A stretch of 64,000 nt of DNA, from the NCBI GenBank assembly GCA_938035945.1, contig CALHOU010000078.1, positions 1 to 64,000 on the forward strand, written 5' to 3'. Shown here one piece after another: positions 1 to 8,268 of this stretch. The position numbers and the translations under genes were made by a program. Each line of letters begins with the position of its first letter. Within the stretch, counting starts at the first letter, position 1. Under the pieces are notes generated by a model. The model had not been told where the DNA came from, ran no database searches, and saw only the letters and a list, made by a program, of their open reading frames with translations. Source of the stretch: an uncultured Granulosicoccaceae bacterium (GTDB taxonomy: Bacteria; Pseudomonadota; Gammaproteobacteria; Granulosicoccales; Granulosicoccaceae).

Positions 1-1126
1 ACCGGTTACCTTAACCGTTACGGCTACGGATGATGACGCGGTTCCATTGTCTACATCTGTGGATATCGCCTTGGTTATCCAAGATGAGAATGAAGCTCCT
101 GTGTTAGCGAGCGCACCGGCCACACTCTATATTGCTGAGAACACGACCGGCACATTAACCGACATCAACGGTAACCCGATGACGGCGCTGCAGTTTATCG
201 ATGCGGATGTTGGCGATAATGTCACCCTATCCGTGACTGATAATGTCGACCCCGCTCGGTTCAGCATTGGCCCAGGTAACGTAATCCAGCTTAACGCAGG
301 TTATGAGTTCGACGCTGAGAATCCACCGGCGCCAATTACCTTAACCGTGACGGCTACTGACGATGATGCTGTTCCACTGTCAGTATCCGTGGACATTGCG
401 TTTGAGATATTGGATGCAAACGAAGCACCAGTATTGTTGGACCCACCGGGCGCACCGGCCACTCTCTATATTGCTGAAAACACAACTGGTACATTAACCG
501 ACATCAACGGTGCTCCGATGACGGCGCTGCAATTTATCGATGCAGACGTGGGCGATAATGTCACTCTATCCGTGACTGATAATGTCGACCCCGCTCGGTT
601 CAGCATTGGCCCGGGTAACGTAATCCAACTTAATCCAGGTTATGAGTTCGACGTTGAGAACCCACCAGCACCGATTACCTTAACCGTTACCGCCACTGAC
701 GATGATGCCAATCCACTGTCAACTTCCGTGGATATTGCATTGACCCTGCAAGATTCAAATGAAGCGCCTGTGTTACTTGATCCCCTAGGCACACCAGCAA
801 CACTCTATATTGCTGAGAACACAACAGGCACTTTAACCGACATCAACGGCAATCCGATGACAGCGCTGCAATTTACTGATGCGGACGTCGGCGATAATGT
901 CACTCTCTCTGTCACCGATAATATTGACCCTGCTCGATTCAGCATCGGTCCAGGTAACGTTATTCAGCTTAACCCAAGTTATGAGTTCGACTTCGAGAAT
1001 CCACCAGCACCAATTACCTTAACCGTTACTGCAACAGATGACGACGCGGTTCCGTTATCAGTATCTGTGAATATCGCCTTTGAGGTAATCGATTCTAACG
1101 AAGCGCCAGTGATTACCTACACAGAC
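1..1126 (+). repeat. Tandem 339-bp coding repeats (three full units plus a partial one)
   Basis: Units begin at 110, 449 and 788 at the equivalent G/S-A/T-P-A-T-L-Y codons, giving an exact period of 339 bp (113 codons). A partial unit occupies 1-109. The units are very similar at DNA level, for example the segments around 220-310, 560-650 and 900-990, and keep frame. The repeat downstream of about 1126 is the same fold but clearly diverged. High nucleotide identity suggests recent duplication or ongoing homogenisation. Confidence 0.9.
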
Positions 1127-4009
1127 TCAATCCTGAATATCACTGAAAATCAAACGGGTGAAGTTTTCACCTCGCCAATTGATGTAATGCCGCCTATATC
1201 GTTCAATGATCCCGATGGTGACAATGTATTGTTGCAGGTATTCGAAGGCAACAGCGAATCCCAATTGTTCTTTATCAATGCATCTAATAAAATTGAAGTA
1301 CGACCTGGTGCGATGATAGACGCTGAAACCCTGCCCGAGATCATAAACCTCACCATTGTTGCATCGGATCCGATGGATAGCTCTATCACTCCTGATACCT
1401 GGGACGTAACAGTCACCATCAACGATATCAACGAAAGCCCACTCGTTAGCGTTCCGCAGAATTTACTCCAAATTGCTGAGAACCAATCAGGCGTGCTGCA
1501 AAACGCACTTGGTACAGACATGCAGCCAATAGTGATCACCGATGGTGATGATGGCGGCCCAGATGGTCAATCCGATGCTCTGAGCGTGCAAGTTTTCGAA
1601 GGCAATGCGCTATCAACTCGGTTCGCGATGAACGCAAACAATGAAATTGTTGTCATCCCGCCAGACGGTTTGGATGCTGAAGATCCGCAGGTGACAGATC
1701 CACTCACCTTGACAATTCGCGCCACCGATGCAGACGGCCTCACGCATTCCTCTAACGTGACGGTTTCGGTTAACGAAGTTAACGAGGCGCCAACGTCGCT
1801 GACCCTGACACCAACGAACTCTCCACCAAGTGTACCTGAACTAACGCCTGGTTATATTCTTGGAACGCTTCAGTCTACCGACCCCGATCTAAGCGACATC
1901 AATCCGATGTACACGATCGAAGGTGTGGGTAATCAGAGTCGATTTGAAATCACATCTCAAGGTGAACTAAAACTTCGCGACAACAGTGAGCTTCACTTCG
2001 GTACAGGCACAGGTGAAGAAGAGCAAATCACGATAAGTATAAAAGTAGAAGATGGACGCGGTGGCGAACTAATACAAAGCTTTACCTTTGACGTGACGAA
2101 CGTCAACGAGCAACCAACTGCGGTAGTACCCACTGATCTGTATATTGACGAGAACACAAGTGGTGTTCTCCCCGCCATTATTGTTGCATCTGACCCCGAT
2201 CAAACAGTTCCAGAGCTTGGCGTGGAAGTCCTTGACCCGAACAGCACAGCGCAATTCGCAGTAAACGGCAGCCAAATCGAACTACTTACACCGCTAAGCC
2301 ACGAGATTGACTCAACAATTGCACTGAGGGTGACGGTCAGTGATGGTCAACTAACTAGTCTTTATGATGTCAACGTGCATGTTAATGATGTGAACGAAGT
2401 GCCCGTGGCAAGTTCAAATCAAATAGCAACCCAATCGACATTCGAAACTGCACCGTTTAACTATCAGATCCCAAAGGATCACTTTACCGATGACGACGGC
2501 GATGAACTGGTCTTAATGGTCACGCTCAATGGCGCGCCTATCCCCACTGGACACTGGCTGTCTTATGATCAGCAAACACAAACCTTAAGCGGGAACCCTA
2601 CCGATGCGGACGCAAATATAGCTATTGATTTGATCGTCTCGGCATACGATGGCCAACTGATAAGCGAGCCAGTTGCATTGAAAATTGAAGTCGTTGATGT
2701 TAATCAGGCGCCTACTGACATCACACTCAACTCACCGGACTCATCAGACCAACCAATAGGCATTCAAGAATATGAAGTGGGTGCTGTGATTGGGCAGCTA
2801 TTTACCTTTGATGCAGATGCCAGCGATACTGGGCAGCACACTTATACCACTTCCAATCCTAATGTCGTAATATCGCAAACAGGTGAGCTTTCACTGGCAC
2901 CGGGTGTGCAATTTACCGTAAATGATGGCCCTATCGTGTTGGATATTACGTCATCAGATACAAATCAATCGTTCACCAAGCAATTTGTAATACCAGTAAT
3001 TAATGTAAACGATGCACCAGAACTTGCCGCCGCTGCTGAAGCGCAAACTGAAGTCACGCTAGAGGAAAATCCGAATGCAAACGCTGAAAGCGTTCTTTAC
3101 ACAATACCCGACGGCAGCTTTACCGACTTAGATGGTGACGAGCTTACTTACGTTATTGAAATGGCGCAAGGCTATAACAAACCGGCCTGGATGGAGTTTA
3201 ATTTCGATAACGGAACAATAACCGGCACCCCCGTTCAAACCGATACGGATAAAATCTTTCAAGTATTGGTATATGTGAATGATGGAAGCCTCAATTCAAA
3301 TCCGCAGGTAATCACCTTTCTCGTTCCACAAAAGCCAGCCGAGCCGACAACAGACACAACGATCAGTGGCTCTGACGTTGAGCCGACCCTCGCGGCGGCC
3401 ATCCCCGCAACCGAGGCCGTTCAAATAGAAGCCGAGGAAGAACCTGTTGAGCAAGCAGCGGCTGAGATTGATCAGGAAATAAATACAGAGGAAACTATCG
3501 AATCAGTAGACTTGGCAGCGCTAATTAAACCACTAGAACGCGTAAGCCTTATTGACATCGAAGCCACCGATAATACGATCAAAACTATCGATAGAAAAAT
3601 CAGCTTAAGCCCGATAGATACCATCGACGACGCTGCCAGAAATTGGCTAAACCTATCCGAGGCTTTTGATCAACCTTCTGATATTGAATTTACAGAATTA
3701 GCGAGTGAGTTTGATCGGCAACGAGAAAAGTTGGCTGAGCAGTTAGCCGACACCAAATCGTTAATCGGCAGCTCCTTCACAATATCTTCCGGTCTGTCGG
3801 TCGGATATTTACTCTGGCTAATACGTGGCGGAACATTGATGGGTAGCGTACTCTCATCATTACCCGCCTGGCGTTTGGTTGATCCATTGCCTGTGCTCGG
3901 TTCACTTGGCGATGATTTCGGAGACGATGACGAGTCGCTGGAATCTATGGTCGATAATGAAGACGATGTCGATCATGAACCGACCGAACCACCCAAGAAG
4001 GCTGCCTAA
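1..4009 (+). CDS. Large cadherin-like / Ig-like repeat surface protein, C-terminal part (5' end outside window)
   Basis: The reading frame is open from the first codon of the window (frame starts at base 2), and the first residues continue a repeat, so the true start lies upstream. The visible 1,335 or so residues begin with nearly identical repeats of 113 residues, each with a DADVGDN acidic loop and ending in D-x-NEAPV, the signature of cadherin-like or tandem-95 calcium-binding beta-sandwich repeats. More divergent repeats follow to about base 3320, then a Glu/Ala-rich stretch (about 3340-3550). A conserved C-terminal block at about 3765-3900 has a hydrophobic segment (SGLSVGYLLWLIRGG) followed by SLPAWRLVDPLPVL, and then a very acidic tail. 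I infer a large exported adhesin or matrix protein held by its C-terminal segment in the envelope; ligand unknown. The next gene starts 190 bp downstream. Confidence 0.85.
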   Translation, partial: PVTLTVTATDDDAVPLSTSVDIALVIQDENEAPVLASAPATLYIAENTTGTLTDINGNPMTALQFIDADVGDNVTLSVTDNVDPARFSIGPGNVIQLNAGYEFDAENPPAPITLTVTATDDDAVPLSVSVDIAFEILDANEAPVLLDPPGAPATLYIAENTTGTLTDINGAPMTALQFIDADVGDNVTLSVTDNVDPARFSIGPGNVIQLNPGYEFDVENPPAPITLTVTATDDDANPLSTSVDIALTLQDSNEAPVLLDPLGTPATLYIAENTTGTLTDINGNPMTALQFTDADVGDNVTLSVTDNIDPARFSIGPGNVIQLNPSYEFDFENPPAPITLTVTATDDDAVPLSVSVNIAFEVIDSNEAPVITYTDSILNITENQTGEVFTSPIDVMPPISFNDPDGDNVLLQVFEGNSESQLFFINASNKIEVRPGAMIDAETLPEIINLTIVASDPMDSSITPDTWDVTVTINDINESPLVSVPQNLLQIAENQSGVLQNALGTDMQPIVITDGDDGGPDGQSDALSVQVFEGNALSTRFAMNANNEIVVIPPDGLDAEDPQVTDPLTLTIRATDADGLTHSSNVTVSVNEVNEAPTSLTLTPTNSPPSVPELTPGYILGTLQSTDPDLSDINPMYTIEGVGNQSRFEITSQGELKLRDNSELHFGTGTGEEEQITISIKVEDGRGGELIQSFTFDVTNVNEQPTAVVPTDLYIDENTSGVLPAIIVASDPDQTVPELGVEVLDPNSTAQFAVNGSQIELLTPLSHEIDSTIALRVTVSDGQLTSLYDVNVHVNDVNEVPVASSNQIATQSTFETAPFNYQIPKDHFTDDDGDELVLMVTLNGAPIPTGHWLSYDQQTQTLSGNPTDADANIAIDLIVSAYDGQLISEPVALKIEVVDVNQAPTDITLNSPDSSDQPIGIQEYEVGAVIGQLFTFDADASDTGQHTYTTSNPNVVISQTGELSLAPGVQFTVNDGPIVLDITSSDTNQSFTKQFVIPVINVNDAPELAAAAEAQTEVTLEENPNANAESVLYTIPDGSFTDLDGDELTYVIEMAQGYNKPAWMEFNFDNGTITGTPVQTDTDKIFQVLVYVNDGSLNSNPQVITFLVPQKPAEPTTDTTISGSDVEPTLAAAIPATEAVQIEAEEEPVEQAAAEIDQEINTEETIESVDLAALIKPLERVSLIDIEATDNTIKTIDRKISLSPIDTIDDAARNWLNLSEAFDQPSDIEFTELASEFDRQREKLAEQLADTKSLIGSSFTISSGLSVGYLLWLIRGGTLMGSVLSSLPAWRLVDPLPVLGSLGDDFGDDDESLESMVDNEDDVDHEPTEPPKKAA

Positions 4010-4033
4010 ACTCAGAAAATAATTGGTCGAATA

Positions 4034-4059
4034 AACGGATTGGTGCTCACCAATCCGTT
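4034..4059 (+). terminator. Hairpin downstream of the repeat-protein gene
   Basis: A near-perfect inverted repeat, AACGGATTGGTG at 4034-4045 and CACCAATCCGTT at 4048-4059, lies 25 bp after the stop of the cadherin-like gene. No clear T-run follows, so it could be a terminator or an mRNA 3'-end stabiliser. Confidence 0.5.
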
Positions 4060-4199
4060 AAATCCATCACAAAAAACCATACAGATTAGCCTCCAATGAT
4101 GATGTGGAGAGCTCGCTTTGGCGCTGTCTGTGCACAGTTATTTTCAAATATCGCAACCCAGTTGCGCCCACACATTGAGTTTCGTAAAAGCACGAAAAA

Positions 4200-7100
4200 A
4201 TGCAGTCACCCGCTAATAAAAATCGCACAAAGATCATCCCGCCCATCGGGCGACTTCTCGTCGCGCTTAGTTTGGTCACATTGGTTGGTTGTTTGGATAA
4301 AAACACTACCGATAGCGCTAGTGATACAGGTTCGGGAAATCAATCGCATACCGAAGCCCAAGGTGGCGATGACTACTGGGCCGAATTGGCACAAAACTAC
4401 CAACCGTTCGTTAGACCGCCAGATCTCGGGGCTGCATACGGACCGACCGATTGGATAAACGTGGGTAGCTGGGAACCCACCTTTGACTGGCCAGTCATCG
4501 CCACCGCTGCTGCCAACTTACCTGATGGTCGAATCGTTGCGTGGTCTTCACAAGAAGTGGATAACTTTGGCGGCCCACTGGAATCTACTTTAGGCACAAT
4601 CTACAACCCAGATACCGGTGTATTCGAAGAACACAATAGCAGCTCACACGATATGTTCTGCGCCGGCGTTTCCATGCTTGAAGATGGTCGTGTATTTATC
4701 GCGGGAGGTGGTCGCACAGTGTCCACCACTAGTGTATTCGACACTAACGAATTCACAGAAATTGAGCCTATGGCAATGACACGCTGGTACCCCAGCAGTA
4801 CGACGCTCGCGTCGGGTCAGGTGTTTACTTCATTAGGCACCACGGCATCACCCTACCCTGAAATATGGACCGATGGCAAAGGTTGGAGCTTACTGCCTAA
4901 AGTGAACTTACAAACTATTTTGGATGGCGAAGATGTGATACATCAAGATTGGTATCCAGCCTTCAACGTTGCACCGGACGGTTCCTTGTTTCACCCAGGC
5001 CACATGCCCGATATTTTATCGGTGTACATGAAGCAAGATGACGCGGTACACGATCATGGCAAGCGATCGACCGATGAAGCGTCACGCTTATACAACACAA
5101 CCGTTATGTACGACATCGGCAAGATGTTGGTTGCCGGTGGTGGCGAAGGTGATAACGCAACTAATAGCGCACTGACCATGGATGTGAACGGACCATCACC
5201 TATCATCACGCCAACTAACCCAATGACGTATGTTCGAAGCATGCAAAATTCAGTGGTGCTACCAAACGGTGAAGTGTTAGTCATCGGTGGTAACAGTAGT
5301 GGGATTCAATTCAGTGATGACGGCACCGTGTTAGAGCCAGAAATTTGGAACCCACAGACTGAACAATGGCGCGTGCTTGCACCGCACGACAAACCCCGAA
5401 ACTATCATTCCATTGCGATGTTACTAAAAGATGGCCGAGTGCTTTCAGCAGGTGGTGGATTATGCGGCGAGTGTCCGACGAACCATCAAAATGGCGAAAT
5501 TTACTCACCACCTTATTTGTTCGATGCCACCGGTGCTCCCGCCGCACGCCCTAGTATTACCAGCGGCAACCCAAACGCCTTGCCTGGTGACACAATCTCG
5601 TTAACTGGCAGTGATGATATTGTCAAATTCAACATGTTGCGTTTAGTCGCGATTACCCATCATCATTCCACCGACCAAAGAATGGTACCTGTCGACTCGA
5701 TTAAAACAGGTGTTGGTACTTATGACCTGACCTTGAATGATAATCCCAACGTGCTTGTTCCGGGTTATTACTGGATATTCGGACTCAACGATAACGGTAC
5801 ACCAACAATTGGGCATACCATCCAGATTAATGTAACGCCGGAGAATCAACCCGATACGTCGGTAGATACATCGCCAAATATTGCTTACGAATACTTTGAA
5901 GAAATTCTGCCCGTATGGGAGCTACCCGATTTCGACACGCTAACGCCCGTTAAAACTGGCACACAGCCCGACTTCTCTTTAGCGAACAAGGAACGAAACA
6001 ACAATTACTCGTTCCGCTTTCGCGGCACCATCACTGCGCCCGTCACCGGTGAATACACGTTTTACTTGTCTTCCGATGATGGCAGCAAGCTGCTTATTAA
6101 TAACCAAACGATTGTTGATCACGATGGTGTCCACGCATTTGAAATGGAGCAAAGCGGTAGCGTTAACCTCACAGCAGGCGAACATGACATAGAAGTTCAA
6201 TACTTTGAAATTTCCGGTGGTGATGCGTTACTGGCCTCTTGGGATGGACCTGGCTTTGATAAACGCCCAATACAAGCATTTGATCTTGGCAGTCCATTAC
6301 CGGCCCCAGATTTTCAAAACACCAATCCTGGCCCATCTATCCCGGGCATGGTGTCTTATCGTTACTTCGAAGGACAATGGAACAATCTTCCGGACTTTAG
6401 CAATGAGACACTGATAAAAGAAGGCGAAGTTGCCGGTTTCGATTTATCACCTCGCGAAGCATTTGATTTTTATGGGTTTGAATTCACCGCCAATATAACC
6501 GTGGACCAAAGTGGCGACTACACTTTTTACACCTTGTCGGACGACGGTAGTCGACTAAGTATCGACGGCGTTACCATCGTCAACAATGATGGTCGTCACG
6601 CACCGCGTGAACAATCAGGCACCATGTCGCTTAGCGCGGGAACACATCAACTAAAAGTTGATTTTTTTGAATACGCTGGCGGCGATATACTTGAAGTTCA
6701 ATGGAGCGGCCCTAGTCTTGCGAAACAAACTATTTCCAATGCCGTGTTGGCATCAAACGGTAGCGTTGAAGCTACTAACAATCCAGATCCAGGCCCAGCC
6801 ACCGATCCAGAACCCGATACAGGAACGACGGGTATAATCAATTATCAATATTATGAGGGCACGTGGAACAACCTCCCGAACTTTTCAAACTTGACGCCAC
6901 TTAAACAAGGCCAAAGCGCCGGGTTTCTATTGACAGAGCGAATGCGCGACGATTTTTATGGCATGCGATACACCGGCAAAATCACAGTGCCGACGTCCGG
7001 CAACTACACTTTCTACGCAAAGTCAGATGACGGTAGCCGTATTAGCATCAATGGCCAAATCGTGGTTACCAACGATGGTCGACATGCCCCAATTGAAAAA

Positions 7101-8222
7101 CAAGGCGGTATTGCCTTGGCAGCTGGCCAGCACGACATCATTGTTGATTTTTTTGAATACGCAGGTGGCGATAGCTTAGAGGTTTCATGGGCAGGACCTG
7201 GCATCTCAAAACAAGCTGTGCCAGTTTCCGCGTTAGCCACTGGCAGCACAGGCAATAACCCAGACCCAGACCCGATCCCAGATCCAGATCCAACGCCCAA
7301 TGGAAACGGCTTGGTTAACTATCAATATTTTGAAGGCCAATGGTCTACCCTACCTAATTTCGATCTATTGGTAGCAGTAAAAGAAGGTACGCAAACCGGA
7401 TTCTCATTGGCGCCGAGCGACGTTAACGATCATTACGCTTTTCGCTTTGCGACTTATTTGAATGTGCCAGCCGATGGTTTGTATTCATTCTATCTGGCAT
7501 CTGATGATGGCAGTCGACTGACCATCGATGGCGAACTGCTTATCGATAACGACGGCTTTCATGCAAACCGAGAGCTCAATGCAAGTACTTTTCTCACTGC
7601 CGGTAACCACCACATACTGGTTGAATACTTTGAGGGTGCAGGTTTCGATACATTAAGCGTCGAGTGGTCTGCCGCGGGTCTAGCAAAGCAAGCTTTGGCG
7701 TCAGCCGAACTTTCATCAGCGCCGTTTGACTACGCCGGCAACCCAAGTTCACCAGTTAACCCAAATCCCAATCCAGATCCAGTACCAGGAAAGCCAACGA
7801 CAGATACAGATTTGAAATTTGAGTATTATGAAGGCAGTTGGACGTCCCTCCCGGCATTTGATTTACTCACGCCTATAAGCGTTGGCAATATTGCTCAGTT
7901 CACTTTGCCACCGAGCAATGGCGTGTTGTTTTACGCTTACCGATTTAGCGGCCAAATCTATATCGATGAACAAGATATTTATACATTCTATACGGCATCG
8001 AACGATGGTAGCCAACTGCGCATAGATGGCGTGCTTGTTGTTGACAACAATGGCAAACACGGTGTACTCGAAAAACAGGGTTCTATTGAGCTAAGCCCAG
8101 GCTTGCACGATATTGAAGTCACCTATTTTCAATCTAATGGCACTGAAGCACTTAACGTGTATTGGTCTGATTCAAATTCACCAAAGCGAATCATTGATTC
8201 GACCGACCTTTTCAGCCCGTAA
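4200..8222 (+). CDS. Galactose-oxidase-like copper-radical oxidase lipoprotein with five PA14 domains
   Basis: The 1,340-residue product starts with a lipoprotein signal peptide (hydrophobic residues 19-30, lipobox LVGC, Cys31). Residues about 80-545 form a kelch propeller plus C-terminal domain of the galactose oxidase/GlxA family. The copper-radical site is recognisable: Cys154 in HDMFC and Tyr197 in RWYPSS (cross-linked pair), Tyr402-His403 in NYHSIAMLL, and His487 in THHHSTDQR, with the family motif GGGLCGECPTNH between. Five PA14 modules follow (about 560-700, 715-855, 875-1010, 1030-1175, 1205-1340), joined by Pro/Asp-rich linkers. Family members oxidise primary alcohols of sugars or small molecules to aldehydes with release of hydrogen peroxide; PA14 modules often bind glycans. 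I infer a cell-surface enzyme acting on polysaccharide. The start ATG lacks a strong Shine-Dalgarno. Substrate unknown. Confidence 0.88.
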   Translation: MQSPANKNRTKIIPPIGRLLVALSLVTLVGCLDKNTTDSASDTGSGNQSHTEAQGGDDYWAELAQNYQPFVRPPDLGAAYGPTDWINVGSWEPTFDWPVIATAAANLPDGRIVAWSSQEVDNFGGPLESTLGTIYNPDTGVFEEHNSSSHDMFCAGVSMLEDGRVFIAGGGRTVSTTSVFDTNEFTEIEPMAMTRWYPSSTTLASGQVFTSLGTTASPYPEIWTDGKGWSLLPKVNLQTILDGEDVIHQDWYPAFNVAPDGSLFHPGHMPDILSVYMKQDDAVHDHGKRSTDEASRLYNTTVMYDIGKMLVAGGGEGDNATNSALTMDVNGPSPIITPTNPMTYVRSMQNSVVLPNGEVLVIGGNSSGIQFSDDGTVLEPEIWNPQTEQWRVLAPHDKPRNYHSIAMLLKDGRVLSAGGGLCGECPTNHQNGEIYSPPYLFDATGAPAARPSITSGNPNALPGDTISLTGSDDIVKFNMLRLVAITHHHSTDQRMVPVDSIKTGVGTYDLTLNDNPNVLVPGYYWIFGLNDNGTPTIGHTIQINVTPENQPDTSVDTSPNIAYEYFEEILPVWELPDFDTLTPVKTGTQPDFSLANKERNNNYSFRFRGTITAPVTGEYTFYLSSDDGSKLLINNQTIVDHDGVHAFEMEQSGSVNLTAGEHDIEVQYFEISGGDALLASWDGPGFDKRPIQAFDLGSPLPAPDFQNTNPGPSIPGMVSYRYFEGQWNNLPDFSNETLIKEGEVAGFDLSPREAFDFYGFEFTANITVDQSGDYTFYTLSDDGSRLSIDGVTIVNNDGRHAPREQSGTMSLSAGTHQLKVDFFEYAGGDILEVQWSGPSLAKQTISNAVLASNGSVEATNNPDPGPATDPEPDTGTTGIINYQYYEGTWNNLPNFSNLTPLKQGQSAGFLLTERMRDDFYGMRYTGKITVPTSGNYTFYAKSDDGSRISINGQIVVTNDGRHAPIEKQGGIALAAGQHDIIVDFFEYAGGDSLEVSWAGPGISKQAVPVSALATGSTGNNPDPDPIPDPDPTPNGNGLVNYQYFEGQWSTLPNFDLLVAVKEGTQTGFSLAPSDVNDHYAFRFATYLNVPADGLYSFYLASDDGSRLTIDGELLIDNDGFHANRELNASTFLTAGNHHILVEYFEGAGFDTLSVEWSAAGLAKQALASAELSSAPFDYAGNPSSPVNPNPNPDPVPGKPTTDTDLKFEYYEGSWTSLPAFDLLTPISVGNIAQFTLPPSNGVLFYAYRFSGQIYIDEQDIYTFYTASNDGSQLRIDGVLVVDNNGKHGVLEKQGSIELSPGLHDIEVTYFQSNGTEALNVYWSDSNSPKRIIDSTDLFSP

Positions 8223-8242
8223 GTAAATCTACAAGCAACTGA

Positions 8243-8268
8243 GCATCATGCCCTCTCGGGTATGATGC
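8243..8268. terminator. Hairpin between two convergent genes
   Basis: Stem GCATCATGCCC (8243-8253) pairs with GGGTATGATGC (8258-8268) around a TCTC loop, with one G-T pair. It sits between the stop of the oxidase gene (8222) and the end of the convergent RHS-lipase gene, overlapping the last codons of the latter. Neither side has a clear T-run, so terminator function is inferred from position. Confidence 0.5.

Noticed and set aside
1-1126. CRISPR-like array
   Set aside because: The repeats are long (339 bp), coding and without spacers, so they are protein-domain repeats.
4096-4458. A 120-codon + strand frame overlapping the start of the copper-radical oxidase gene
   Set aside because: It runs in another frame through the lipoprotein signal and kelch start and has no domain of its own.
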